A stretch of DNA of 64,000 nt. Origin: Tolypothrix sp. NIES-4075. Lineage in GTDB: Bacteria; Cyanobacteriota; Cyanobacteriia; Cyanobacteriales; Nostocaceae. The stretch's first letter is position 1; each line of letters opens with the position of its first letter. This document shows positions 1 to 8,795 of the stretch, piece by piece. The notes below the pieces were generated by a model, which was not told where the DNA came from, did no database searches, and saw nothing but the letters and a program-made list of their open reading frames with translations. The translations under genes were made by a program, and so were the position numbers. The stretch lies in assembly GCF_002218085.1 (NCBI RefSeq), contig NZ_BDUC01000013.1, positions 6,690 through 70,689 on the forward strand. The letters are read 5' to 3'.

Positions 1-2
1 CT

Positions 3-281
3 AAAGTCAAAGAAGTGATGCGACCAATCGAGCAGTCTAGCACCATACAATCCGATCAACCGTTGTTGGAAGTAGTACAACTACTCGAAGGACACGCATT
101 ATCTTCACTTCCTGTGATTCGTGACAATGGCGTGCTAGTTGGAATCTTAGAAAAAGCTTCAATTATCAACAGGCTTATCCATGTTATTCAGAGTGGCAAA
201 ATTACCGGACAAAAACCACTCAAGATAAAGACTATGAAATTGTTAAACTTTCATTACCAGATAATCCGAATAATCAACTAA
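3..281 (+). pseudogene. CBS-domain protein, C-terminal fragment cut by the window edge
   Basis: The reading frame is open at the left edge, so the start lies outside the window. The visible residues resemble one CBS motif: a KEVMRP start, then SSLPVIRDNGVLVGIL, the usual strand-helix pattern of this adenosyl-ligand-binding regulatory domain. After about residue 55 the frame runs into sequence that reads better in another frame (next entry), so the natural C-terminus seems lost. The parent protein is unknown. CBS recognition is fairly secure; that it is broken rather than a normal short tail is inference. Confidence 0.5.
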
Positions 282-771
282 GTTTTCAGCGAAACTATCA
301 ACAAGCCGAAGCAGGACATCTAGGTAAAGTTTCTAAAACGTGTTTGCAATATGCCGATTACAAGGATAAACTTAACAATCCTAACAAGCAGCAAATCATC
401 AAAACTATTAATCAGAAACAAGCGGAAATTAATACTCTTAAACAAGCCAATCGCACTATTAAAGCCCAATATGACTCAAGTTATTAGAAAAAATTGCAGG
501 TCAGGGTCGTGAACAATCAATTAATAAAGTCAGTGCTGAAAAAGCTAAACAGACCTTAGAAGAAAATAATCGCCAAATTTCTACCCTTAAACAAGAAAAT
601 TCTACTCTTAAAAATGAACTGCTTGCAAAACCTGAAAGTATTAGTTTTATAGCCTTTATTAAAGATGATAATCAATTCCAGGAAGTTGAGAAAGGCTATC
701 AGCAGGCATCATTTAAATCGACAAAGGTTGTGGAAGTGAGGCGGGATGAGGACGCGAATATTATTGAGTAA
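191..771 (+). pseudogene. Frameshifted coiled-coil protein remnant
   Basis: Two adjacent open frames join into one coherent polar protein. Frame one runs from about 191 to a stop at 485-487; the continuation is in another frame from 481 to the stop at 769-771. One missing T near 481 would restore one protein. It is rich in Lys, Glu, Gln and Asn with heptad-like patterns (for example QISTLKQENSTLKNEL), so a coiled coil is likely. It overlaps the end of the CBS remnant in another frame and stops 12 nt before the polymerase gene. I do not recognise the family and propose no function. Confidence 0.4.
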
Positions 772-783
772 CAATTAATCAAG

Positions 784-1947
784 GTGAATCAAGTAAGAAA
801 AATTATCCACATCGACATGGATGCTTTTTACGCATCGGTAGAGCAGCGCGATAATCCTTCCTTACGAGGCAAGGCGTTAGTGGTAGGTGCAACTCCCAAC
901 CAACGCGGTGTAGTAGCTGCTGCTAGTTACGAAGCAAGAAAATTTGGCATCCACTCAGCCATGCCTTCACGAATTGCGATCGCCAAATGTCCTCACCTTA
1001 TATTTACCCGTCCCCGCTTCGAGGTCTACCGTGAAGTTTCAGCGCAAATCCATGCTATCTTTGAGCGTTATACAAATTTAGTTGAGCCAGTGGCACTTGA
1101 TGAAGCTTATCTCGATGTCACTGAGAACAAGTTAGGTTTACCTTATGCAAGCACTGTTGCCAGACACATTAGAGCCGATATCTTCCGAGAAACCAACCTG
1201 ACGGCATCGGCAGGCGTATCCGTCAATAAGTTTCTAGCAAAAATGGCATCAGGCGCGAATAAACCGAATGGACTAACAGTAATTCTGCCAGAAGATGCTG
1301 AAACTTTTGTAGAACAACTGCCCATTGAAAAGTTTCATGGCATTGGAGAGGTGACTGCTACCAAAATGCACTCGTTGGGCATTCGTACTGGCACAGATTT
1401 GAAACAGCTTAAGCTTGCTAAATTAATCCACCATTTTGGTAAAGCGGGTCATTACTACTATAAAATTGCCAGGGGACAAGACGACCGTGCAGTAGAACCA
1501 AATCGCATTCGTAAATCGATTGGTGCTGAAACATCGTTTGCCAAAGATTTAAGCGATCGCACCCAAATGCTGTTGGAACTCGAACAAATTGCTCAAACTG
1601 TAAAGCAGCGTTTAGAGCAGCACCAAACGGGAGGACGCACTTTAACGCTTAAAGTAAAGTTTTCTGACTATCAACAAATCACGCGCAGCAAAACTATGCT
1701 GTCTTCGATTAAAGAATTGAGTGCGATCGCTTATGTCGCAAAGGAACTATTTGAAGGAATTGAACTGAGCGATGTCTCACGACAAGCCCTTCGGGTTCGG
1801 GGGTTCGCAATCGACGGAAACCGCCAAGACTGCGACCCCCTCACCGCTCCGCGTCTACGCAGTATTCGGTTATTGGGCATTTCGCTATCAAATCTTGATA
1901 ATGTCCAAACATCCCAAGCTATTCAACTAGCATTATTTGAATCTTGA
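784..1947 (+). CDS. dinB: DNA polymerase IV (Y-family translesion polymerase)
   Basis: 387 residues, near the usual length of bacterial Pol IV. It copies past damaged template bases without proofreading. Palm motifs are clear: HIDMDAFYASVEQRD with the first metal-binding Asp at residue 11, and EPVALDEAYLD with Asp106/Glu107. A thumb HhH-like segment (KFHGIGEVTATKMHSLGI) and a little-finger domain ending RLLGISLSNL follow. The start is GTG at 784, chosen because the conserved N-terminus (VRKIIHIDMDAF) follows at once and there is no nearby ATG; AAGG lies just upstream. Residues about 333-360, just before the final strand, are absent from typical DinB and look like an in-frame repeat insertion. 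Pol IV genes are common on chromosomes and large plasmids. Confidence 0.95.
   Translation: MNQVRKIIHIDMDAFYASVEQRDNPSLRGKALVVGATPNQRGVVAAASYEARKFGIHSAMPSRIAIAKCPHLIFTRPRFEVYREVSAQIHAIFERYTNLVEPVALDEAYLDVTENKLGLPYASTVARHIRADIFRETNLTASAGVSVNKFLAKMASGANKPNGLTVILPEDAETFVEQLPIEKFHGIGEVTATKMHSLGIRTGTDLKQLKLAKLIHHFGKAGHYYYKIARGQDDRAVEPNRIRKSIGAETSFAKDLSDRTQMLLELEQIAQTVKQRLEQHQTGGRTLTLKVKFSDYQQITRSKTMLSSIKELSAIAYVAKELFEGIELSDVSRQALRVRGFAIDGNRQDCDPLTAPRLRSIRLLGISLSNLDNVQTSQAIQLALFES
1780..1862 (+). repeat. In-frame dispersed-repeat insertion in dinB
   Basis: Between the little-finger strands and the conserved RLLGISLSNL end, the gene carries about 80 nt of GC-rich sequence with small palindromes (CCCTTCGGGTTCGGGGG and CTCCGCGTCTACGC types) typical of Nostoc short dispersed repeats. 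The frame is kept, adding an Arg-rich stretch. This was judged from family expectation, without an alignment. Confidence 0.45.
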
Positions 1948-2056
1948 AGACTATAAGGAAATTATTACTTAGCTTTACTGAGGAAATTGTGATTTTTAGT
2001 TATAAGTTAAGCTTTGCCACCGCATCGCTACTGCATTACTGCACTAATAAGAAATA

Positions 2057-2350
2057 TTAGAATTCTGTAAGCTCAACTTTACGACCATCGGGGTCTGTTA
2101 ACACTATTCGACGACCCCACGGGGTTGACTGGATAGTGGGTAATACGGTATATCCAATTTCTTGAAGTTTAATAAGTACAGCATCAATGTTGGCGACCCT
2201 AAACCCCAGCATCGTTGCACCACTTTGTACTAAGCTTATTGCAGACTCATTGCTGCCTGGATAAATTTCGATTGTACTTGTACCTAACGTACAGGCATAA
2301 TGAATCACTACAATTTTTGGACAAGGAGAAGATAGACTATTTGGAACCAC
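2057..2350 (-). pseudogene. VOC (glyoxalase/bleomycin-resistance-like) protein, 5'-truncated
   Basis: The last 80 residues fit the second half of a vicinal-oxygen-chelate domain: HYACTLGTSTIEIYPG, then LGFRVANIDAVLIKLQEIG, and the family-typical end IVLTDPDGRKVELTEF. Full members have about 120-130 residues and begin with a beta-alpha-beta unit that is missing here. The only start is a GTG in sequence that reads on the other strand as a PEP-CTERM protein, so the 5' part was probably lost by recombination near 2330-2350. Metal-ligand residues cannot be assigned. Family assignment is good; activity is unlikely. Confidence 0.6.
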
Positions 2351-2647
2351 CAGGGGTACTGCTACACTTGACTTCCACGCATCTTGTGGGCACGGTTTCT
2401 GACACTATAAGTATCACTGGTGGTAATGGTAGATTCAGCGGTGCTATTGGCACACTCATCTTGTCCGAGAATCTTACACTTAATCCAGACCCCACTGCTC
2501 CCGTAAGAGGTCTACCTCTAATCAAAGGTTCGTTTCAAACGTTCCAAACAGTTCCACCAAGCGACAAATATAACATCACTGGTTGGTCTAGGAGTAATTG
2601 GAGTTGGTTTCCTATTGCGCCGACGTAGACTTGGAGTTGCTGATTAA
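2350..2647 (+). pseudogene. PEP-CTERM secreted protein remnant, frameshifted
   Basis: Frame one (to about 2563) encodes a Thr/Gly/Ser-rich beta-type segment (GTVSDTISITGGNGRFSGA, then LNPDPTAPVRG). One base later, in another frame (2564-2647), comes TNITSLVGLGVIGVGFLLRR followed by two more Arg and a short tail. This is the membrane helix plus Arg cluster of a PEP-CTERM exosortase sorting signal. The junction reads VPPSD where VPEP is expected, so one extra base breaks the signal. The 5' end is missing where it meets the VOC remnant. Intact, such proteins are exported and processed at the envelope; this copy cannot be. Confidence 0.55.
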
Positions 2648-2759
2648 TCGACGTTTGAAGCGATCGCACTACCCATTCATCAACTAAAATCATGCTTGTT
2701 GGATTAACAAACACGAACTGTGGAACCTCACCAACTTGACCTATTCTCAAACCTTTCAC
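2640..2759 (-). pseudogene. Unrecognised short coding remnant
   Basis: From a GTG at 2759 the minus strand reads a protein-like segment (GEVPQFVFVNPTSMILVDEW, then VVRSLQTSINQQL) before running antisense into the PEP-CTERM tail. It contains a HIP1-like site and balanced composition, but has no recognisable family and no proper end. It may be an internal piece of a larger gene, or chance. Confidence 0.2.
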
Positions 2760-2798
2760 TCTTCCCCAGCACCTCTAGAGCAGAGACGCTGGTGATGA

Positions 2799-3119
2799 GT
2801 GTTGATGCGCTGCTCAAGTAGAAAGCGCAAATATTTGACTACCAGCAGCGCACTCCTAGAAAGTGCGCCACCACAGCAAACAGCGTTATTCGATATTGCA
2901 CCCAAACACTGCGACCCCGACCGGATTGATCCGCTCACACTGCAACTGCAATCAATGTCCTTTTACCGAATGCCAGCTTCTTGTCCAGGGGAAGCATGTT
3001 TGTATTTTGTTGTTGACTTTGCGGCTGGCTTAATTTTGTATGTGGGGGAAACTTGCAGAAGTAACAAGCGGTGGAAAGGTATGGGCTACTTTTTTATTGC
3101 GTCGAAAACGCCATATTAA
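2799..3119 (+). pseudogene. GIY-YIG nuclease-like protein, truncated
   Basis: The frame encodes a segment I associate with cyanobacterial GIY-YIG-type proteins: LTLQLQSMSFYRMPASCPGE, then CLYFVVDF, LILYVGETCRSNKRWKG. The strand pair ending LYVGET corresponds to the GIY-YIG core, where the YVG tyrosine and following Arg are catalytic in the family. The conserved part stops after KRWKG and is followed by an unrelated 12-residue end. The later catalytic Glu region is absent, so it should be inactive. The start is also unclear. In another frame from 3082 the following bases read FLLRRKRHINASN, which resembles a PEP-CTERM end. Confidence 0.5.
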
Positions 3120-3432
3120 TGCCTCTAATTAACCTAATAACTACTGTGCGGTGTAGCGGGAGAATGTCAACCAAAGGGGACAACCGTTTGGGGAGTTAAA
3201 TGTAACATTTTTATCCGTGAGTCCGGCGTATGGTTTTCTTCTGTGGTTGCAGCACTTCTGGGATTGGGAAATGCGATCGCACCCCAGTTAAGAGTGGAAT
3301 TAAAGGGGTAATGAAAACGCGGTTGCTCCTCTGATGAAGTGCGATCGCCCTACCTTAACCGTCAATAAGAGCGCCATATAGCAATATCGTTGTATATCCT
3401 TGCAGTAATATACAACGGGCTTAGGTTTTGCG
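3120..3432 (+). other. Intergenic stretch with a possible short coding remnant
   Basis: There is no intact gene. From 3141 to 3311 a 56-codon frame is open (including GTTVWGVKCNIFIRESGVWF) but has no plausible start and no family I recognise. Two HIP1-type sites (about 3272 and 3342) are present. The 100 bases before 3433 hold nothing I can identify except the likely promoter region of the next gene. Confidence 0.3.
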
Positions 3433-3666
3433 ATGTGGTTAAAATATGGCGTAGATAAAAACGGGACATTAGTGAATATCGTTGATATCACTAGGGGAAA
3501 GACTCCGCTTAAGTGTCCCTATTGCAATTGTGGGCTGACTGCCAAAAAGGGCAATCGTAAAGAGCATCACTTTGCCCATACTGAAGAAACCTGCCGTCCG
3601 GTAGCGAAGCGGGAGTTTCCAGTTCTGCCACTATATGTTTGCGAGCCGCAACAGCTAGAAACCTAA
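3433..3666 (+). pseudogene. CoiA-like zinc-ribbon protein, probably truncated
   Basis: 77 residues. Residues 1-55 show a CoiA-type N-terminal zinc-binding module: LKCPYCNCGLTAKKGNRKEH then HFAHTEETC, giving C-x2-C plus His/Cys ligands. Competence-protein CoiA-like proteins normally continue into a nuclease-type domain; here the reading ends after about 20 unrelated residues (VCEPQQLET), so the body is missing. Start is ATG 3433. Some cyanobacterial relatives are short, so it could be a functional small zinc-ribbon protein, but the abrupt end and decayed neighbourhood favour a fragment. Confidence 0.5.
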
Positions 3667-3965
3667 TTAAAAGTTCAGCATAACAGGTATTGAAGAACCA
3701 TTTTTAAAAAAAAAATTTAAATTCTGGAAAGACAAGAAAGTGTAATTAATAGTAAGCCTTCCTAGATTTTGACACAGACAAAAAACGAACTTGACCCAAA
3801 GTAACAGCAATAATGAGCGGCGTGAAGACCCCCTCAAGGTGTCTGAGGATAAAAGCTGCCCCGCCAATTGCTTGGAATTGGTAATAGCTAATCGCTAAAC
3901 TAAACTTTCAATCATTAATTACTAATTACTACATTTATGCAGTGAAAGCATGATTTTACGAGTGT
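3667..3965. other. Intergenic, nothing identified
   Basis: AT-rich stretch with an A-run near 3705-3716 and no supported gene, RNA or clear terminator. It lies between convergent genes. Confidence 0.5.
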
Positions 3966-4385
3966 CTAGTACTTCCTAGTATTAATTTTTGTCCCAATAA
4001 TTGATTGCTCTTTATCCTTTATGAGAAATTTAGAACTATTAATTCTCAAAACTTCGTAATTTTCTGTCATAAACACTGAACCTAAAGTAGCTATTATATC
4101 TGCAAGCGAAATCTTAAAAGCTAGTGGTATCCTTAAATTCAAAAATGATTTTGGCAGATTTTTAACATTTAAATACAATATTTTTTGATTGACATACCAT
4201 ACTCCTGTAAATTTATTTCCTGTTATAATTTCTTTAGGTTTAGAAAAAAGCAATGTTTGAATCCTAGTTTGTTCATAAGTCATATCATCTTTAAATTCAA
4301 TAGTAATTTTTTCTGAATCAGTATTAAAACGCCATTTTCCCAAAAGTAAAATTTCTATTTCTATATCAGAATGTTTACTACTCAT
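3966..4385 (-). CDS. Hypothetical lipocalin-like small protein
   Basis: 139 residues from ATG 4385, preferred over an upstream TTG at 4397 because GAGGA lies about 8 nt before it. The pattern is LLGKWRFNTDSEKITIEFKD, then TGVWYVNQKILYLNV: a GKW motif followed by alternating beta strands, as in small lipocalin-like or DUF-type cyanobacterial proteins where GKW opens the barrel. No signal peptide and no membrane helix beyond a moderately hydrophobic stretch (residues about 90-110). It is divergent from nothing and lies 56 nt downstream of the GUN4 gene on the same strand, so the two are likely co-transcribed. The fold is inference and the function unknown. Confidence 0.55.
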   Translation of the reverse strand: MSSKHSDIEIEILLLGKWRFNTDSEKITIEFKDDMTYEQTRIQTLLFSKPKEIITGNKFTGVWYVNQKILYLNVKNLPKSFLNLRIPLAFKISLADIIATLGSVFMTENYEVLRINSSKFLIKDKEQSIIGTKINTRKY

Positions 4386-4441
4386 ATCTATCCTCAAATT
4401 AGCTTTAGCTCTAATTTTTATTATTATTAATAAATCTGCGA

Positions 4442-6127
4442 TTAACGCACTATAAAAGTTTCGTTACAACTTTTTACACGAGAAAAGAATAAGTGCATCT
4501 GCCAGACTAACCAAGATTTTACTCGCCAAGCTCCCATTGAAAGGTATTGTGTAGATGATGGAGATAAGTCAGAGCTATGTGGGTCATAATGTAACCATTT
4601 AACTGGTAGATGTCCCATCGGTGTTATGGGGGACAATTTAAAAGTTAGTTGCTCATAGTCTAACCAGTTTCCCTCTTTTCGCCAACCCAGGCGATCGCCA
4701 AGCCTTTTTTCTGTTTCATAATCTATTTGACTGCCTATTTCATTCCAAATACCTTGCTGAACACTAAAGCCAAAGTAACCATTACTGTATTGTTGCCAAA
4801 GTCGATCAATTTTATGAAAAGCTTGACATGAAAAGTTAAGAATATCCTCCTTATAAACTTCATTCCAATCATTCTTACCCATGACTTGTAGCATTAATTT
4901 AGCAGTTTCAATATCAGCTTCTTGCCACTTGTACTGTGTAAGCAGATTCTGCAATTTACTGTAATCAATCTTCCAAGTACTTTGAAATTCTGTAGCGAAC
5001 TCAATATGATTATTAGGTTGTGCTGCCAATTCTGTCTTTTCGATAGAAAGTTGAGAATCAAAAACAACATCTTTTTCTACTATCCCTAGCACTTTTTTTT
5101 GAGCTACTAATTGAGTAGACATATAATTAGATATTAGGTCAATCGCTTGATTTAAAGTTACGTCGTCTTTAGTGAAATCAAAGTTATGAGCTTGCAAATT
5201 TAATTGTTCTGACTGAAAAAAAGCATCTTGCAGTCTATTTGTTTTATCATAACTTGCCACTAATAAATTTAAGATGTCATGAGAAATCGTGTTAGTATCT
5301 TGTATCGTTAATAAATTAACTTGAGAACTTAGAGTACTACTTGCTAAATTTTTAATTTCTCCTACTGTTGCATAAAAATCAGCATCTACTTTGACTACCT
5401 CATTTATTAAAGACTGAAACGGGCTAAAGTAATCTTGTAGTGAGTTTTCAAGATTAATTGCTGTTTCAGCTATTTTTGCTATTTCTTGACGAATTTTTGT
5501 AGCTCTGAGTTTGTATTCATAAATTTCTTGATACATCTCTATATCTTTAAGTATTTGCCCAATAGATTGCTTTTGATTTTTAGTATCTTCTCCTAAATTT
5601 TTAATTCCTTCGCTAAGTAGTTTAACTTTTTCTAATATTAAAAAGTTAGTATTACTTAACAGTACAATAGATTTTATATCTTTTTCTTTTTCCCCTTTTA
5701 ATTGGTCAATTATTTGAGTATTTTTATAATTATTTATCTCTAACTTATTTCTTTCTTCATTGACTTTTCTAATTTCACGATACTTTTGGTTAAACAGATT
5801 TTTCCAATCATCTATAAATTTTAATAAAAAATCTTGATAACTTTCTTTATAATTTTCTAAAAAATCAATAAGTTGAGTATAATCTCTAATTAAGAATTTA
5901 ATCTCTGCTAAAATTTCTCTTTGGCTAATTTCTTTTTTTAGTTTGATTATTCCCCAAAAATAAGAATGATATTTAGTACCTTCTTTAATTAAGTTTTGGC
6001 ATTTTCTGATTTCTATTTGAATTTTTTTTAGTTTTGGATTTTTTAAAGTAGGAAATTTATAATGTTTTTCATAAATCGTAACACATTTATAAGTAACTAA
6101 TTGTTTTTGCTTTCTAGCTAGCATCAT
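4442..6127 (-). CDS. Coiled-coil protein with C-terminal GUN4 domain
   Basis: 561 residues; two ATG codons in tandem (6127, 6124). Residues about 30-350 are Lys/Glu/Ile-rich and helical with long coiled-coil character. Residues about 385-515 form a GUN4 domain: LLTQYKWQEADIETAKLMLQ, then AFHKIDRLWQQYSNGYFGFS, VQQGIWNE, and GDRLGWRKEGNWLDY with a PMGHLPVKW end. GUN4 domains bind tetrapyrroles and stimulate Mg-chelatase; fusions to other domains are common in filamentous cyanobacteria, usually of unknown role. The long N-terminal coiled coil is less usual. There is no transmembrane segment or kinase domain. Probably co-transcribed with the 139-residue gene downstream. The domain call is strong; a sensor or scaffold role is inference. 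Confidence 0.8.
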   Translation of the reverse strand: MMLARKQKQLVTYKCVTIYEKHYKFPTLKNPKLKKIQIEIRKCQNLIKEGTKYHSYFWGIIKLKKEISQREILAEIKFLIRDYTQLIDFLENYKESYQDFLLKFIDDWKNLFNQKYREIRKVNEERNKLEINNYKNTQIIDQLKGEKEKDIKSIVLLSNTNFLILEKVKLLSEGIKNLGEDTKNQKQSIGQILKDIEMYQEIYEYKLRATKIRQEIAKIAETAINLENSLQDYFSPFQSLINEVVKVDADFYATVGEIKNLASSTLSSQVNLLTIQDTNTISHDILNLLVASYDKTNRLQDAFFQSEQLNLQAHNFDFTKDDVTLNQAIDLISNYMSTQLVAQKKVLGIVEKDVVFDSQLSIEKTELAAQPNNHIEFATEFQSTWKIDYSKLQNLLTQYKWQEADIETAKLMLQVMGKNDWNEVYKEDILNFSCQAFHKIDRLWQQYSNGYFGFSVQQGIWNEIGSQIDYETEKRLGDRLGWRKEGNWLDYEQLTFKLSPITPMGHLPVKWLHYDPHSSDLSPSSTQYLSMGAWRVKSWLVWQMHLFFSRVKSCNETFIVR

Positions 6128-6358
6128 TAATTATAAAACATACAAATAGTTACTTAAATGTTACTCAATTTAATGCCTGAATATTTTTGTGATTACATTC
6201 GCTCAAGCTATTCTTGTTCAAGCAGATAAAATTACTTTATCATAGCTGTTGTGCATAATTTTCATACCAGCATTTTCTCTCGTGATTTTACAAGCTGTCT
6301 TCTTATTTTTTCAACACACTCTCAATAATTGGATGGATTTTGAAAAGTATAAAGAGTC

Positions 6359-8365
6359 TTAATCTATTACCCATTTTAATACATCCGGGTTTTTATTATA
6401 GCGGTAGGTTATACCATTCTTAGTAGTCACAAGTTTTCCTTGACTAGCCTTAGTTCTGATAGTAGTAAGAGAATAGTCTGTCAATGTCTGAAGTTCTTTA
6501 TGAGAAAGTCCTAAAATTTTGGTATTCGCTGGTGATTCTGATTTAATTTTAGGGTAAATATCTATCGTAGTTTGCTCCTTTTGCGATGGGTTAACAGCAA
6601 TTATTTTTTGTAATTGATAATCTTGTACAGAAACAAGTCGCCAATTAGATTCTTGTGAAAGTTCTAATACCCATTGATGATAATTAAATAAGCTTTCTCT
6701 ATGCCCAACACTAATAAATGTTGTTTTCGTTGATTGTAACTGTTGATATAAGTTACCTTCGTTATTTAAATCTAAAGCACTCGTTGCTTCATCTAAAATA
6801 GTGAAGCTAGGATGTGTAATTAACAGCCGTGCAAAAGCGAGGCGTTGTTGTTCCCCTAACGATAATATATTTTCCCAAGGAACTTCTGTATCAAAGCCAT
6901 CTACGCGGGTAAGTAAGTGTTGCAGCTTAACTTGTTGCAAAATTTGTTCGAGTTCTTTGTCGCTCATTTTCCGGTCTGTATGCGGATAAAGTAACTGTTC
7001 GCGCAAAGTCCCTAAAATGATATAAGGGCGCTGGGGTAAGAATAAGACTTCTTTTAGGGGAGGACGCACTAGACGACCAGTTCCTGCATTCCACAAACCT
7101 GCGATCGCTCTCAACAAAGAACTTTTACCCCTACCACTAGGGCCAACAATTAATAACCCTTCGCCTGGCCTCACAGCAATTGACAAGTCTTCAACAATTA
7201 CCTGTTCATAATTTGGGGTTTGTAAAGTGACATTCTCAAAAGCTAAACGTTCTTCTTCTATAACTTGAATAGTACTGACCTTCTCAGGTTGTTTACTAAC
7301 AGCCTGTAGCGCATCTGAAAATTCTGCTAAACGCTTTACATAGCCAGAAAATCGCCCTGAAATTGCAAACTCAGCTATTAGTTCTCCCAGAGCATTAGAA
7401 AACATAAAGCAAGCAAAGCTAGCTTGATTAATTTCTCCATAATCAATTTGATTTTGAAGAAATAAAGGCGTAAGTATAAACATTGAAAATACACTAATAG
7501 CAGACTGATAGGCTCTGCCAAAAGCGTCTTGTCCTCTCTCTAAATTTAGCCTATGTTCAGCAGTTTTTAAAACATTATCAAATCGCCGCTGAATTATATT
7601 TAATTCTTCATCTTCTCCCTGAAAAAAAGCGATTGATTCAGCGTGATTACGAACATGAGTTAAGCAATAAGCAAAGTCTGCTTTAAATGCAAGTTCTTCT
7701 TGATTAACTTTATTTATTGTTTGATTCAAGTAAACAGCTATTAAATTTCCTATAATTGTATAAATAATTAAATAAATTGTGATTTGTGAAGAAACTGTCC
7801 AGAGAATTATCAAAGCACTTCCCATTTCTAAAGATTTTTCTAGTAGAGAAGAAGAGAATCTCACAGCAATACTAGTAATGGGTTCTATTTCTTGTGATAA
7901 GCGTTGATCTGGATTATCTACATCAGATCTAAAATTTATTTTATAATAAGCTTGATTACTTAAATATTTTTTTAAAACATGAATATTTAGCCATTTATAC
8001 CACTCAATAATTATTTTCTTTTTGACATATCTCAGAAGAGTTATTAATAAAACTAACCCTAAAATAATGAGACTAGATGCCCATAAGGTACTATTATATT
8101 TATCAAGGTTTCTTTCTTCAATAACAATATCAATTACATAGCGATTCCAGTAGCTATTTGCAGTATTTACACCTACAATTACGACTATTAATAATAGTAA
8201 AAAAATGAGCATTCCCCACGAACGAATTACATCTGAAAATGCTCGTCCATCTGCTGTTGTTGGATACCAATAAGGTTGAGCAACTACTTTCATATCCTTC
8301 CAAAATTGAGTTAATGCTGAAAAAGGATTTATTGTGTTTTGCTCGCGTACAGATGGAGTTTGCAT
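6359..8365 (-). CDS. ABC exporter (fused membrane and ATPase domains), end of graspetide operon
   Basis: 668 residues. N-terminal half: about six hydrophobic helices (two near residues 50-110, others at about 170-330) of the SbmA/BacA-YddA-ABCD type, with the conserved NPDQRL segment after the second pair. C-terminal ATPase: Walker A GPSGRGKSSLLRA (about 413), signature LSLGEQQRLAFARLL (about 507), Walker B FTILDEATSALD, H-loop SVGHRES. It should work as a homodimer in the inner membrane. Unusual: residues about 615-668 form an extra module (LSHKELQTLTDYSLTTIRTK, ending YRYNKNPDVLKWVID) resembling a small helix-turn-helix. Its close paralogue at 14501-16492 carries the same module. As last gene of the graspetide operon it is the likely exporter of the modified peptide. 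Confidence 0.85.
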   Translation of the reverse strand: MQTPSVREQNTINPFSALTQFWKDMKVVAQPYWYPTTADGRAFSDVIRSWGMLIFLLLLIVVIVGVNTANSYWNRYVIDIVIEERNLDKYNSTLWASSLIILGLVLLITLLRYVKKKIIIEWYKWLNIHVLKKYLSNQAYYKINFRSDVDNPDQRLSQEIEPITSIAVRFSSSLLEKSLEMGSALIILWTVSSQITIYLIIYTIIGNLIAVYLNQTINKVNQEELAFKADFAYCLTHVRNHAESIAFFQGEDEELNIIQRRFDNVLKTAEHRLNLERGQDAFGRAYQSAISVFSMFILTPLFLQNQIDYGEINQASFACFMFSNALGELIAEFAISGRFSGYVKRLAEFSDALQAVSKQPEKVSTIQVIEEERLAFENVTLQTPNYEQVIVEDLSIAVRPGEGLLIVGPSGRGKSSLLRAIAGLWNAGTGRLVRPPLKEVLFLPQRPYIILGTLREQLLYPHTDRKMSDKELEQILQQVKLQHLLTRVDGFDTEVPWENILSLGEQQRLAFARLLITHPSFTILDEATSALDLNNEGNLYQQLQSTKTTFISVGHRESLFNYHQWVLELSQESNWRLVSVQDYQLQKIIAVNPSQKEQTTIDIYPKIKSESPANTKILGLSHKELQTLTDYSLTTIRTKASQGKLVTTKNGITYRYNKNPDVLKWVID

Positions 8366-8795
8366 GTTCTAAAGATGTAGCCGTTATTAATTAAACTATT
8401 GATTTTGAAATGGTCTTTGAGGATTAGTGAGACTGACTCAGAGGCCATTTTAATTTTAGAAATTGAAGATTTTTAGATCCTTTTAAATCCACGCCACTTG
8501 CTCATGGGAAAACCCCCAAGACCGCAGTGGCTCCCCTTACAAAAGCAGGGCTGTTTCATTCCCCAAAGAGCTTTCAAAATCAAGGGTTATAGCAATTAAA
8601 AATCGATTATTTTGTTACCAGCGTGCCGATAAAATAAACTATTTTACTGATATTTCAGTGCTTAAATGTTCATCTTATCGTCACCCTTACTGACAATTTT
8701 CTCGCTAACCATCTTGACAAATTCTGTTTAAAATGGAATGAAACAGCCCTGCCTTACAAAAGGGGGCTAGGGGAAATCAAATCGAATGCACTAGG
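8366..8795. other. Intergenic region carrying a nested MITE
   Basis: No gene. It contains a 206-bp inverted-repeat element (separate entry) inserted in a second, palindrome-rich repeat whose halves are at about 8505-8545 and 8752-8785 (GTGGCTCCCCTTAC... and AAGGGGGCTAGGGGA). A similar repeat lies near 48330-48370. These sequences separate the exporter from the rest of the graspetide operon. Confidence 0.6.
8546..8751. mobile_element. 206-bp MITE with perfect 17-bp inverted ends
   Basis: The left end CAGGGCTGTTTCATTCC (8546-8562) is the exact reverse complement of the right end (8735-8751). Both sides are flanked by the same 11 bases CCTTACAAAAG (8535-8545 and 8752-8762), read as a target-site duplication. 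The interior has no gene. It is a non-autonomous element presumably moved by a transposase elsewhere; an 11-bp duplication fits DDE families such as IS4-like, but the family is not established. Confidence 0.8.
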
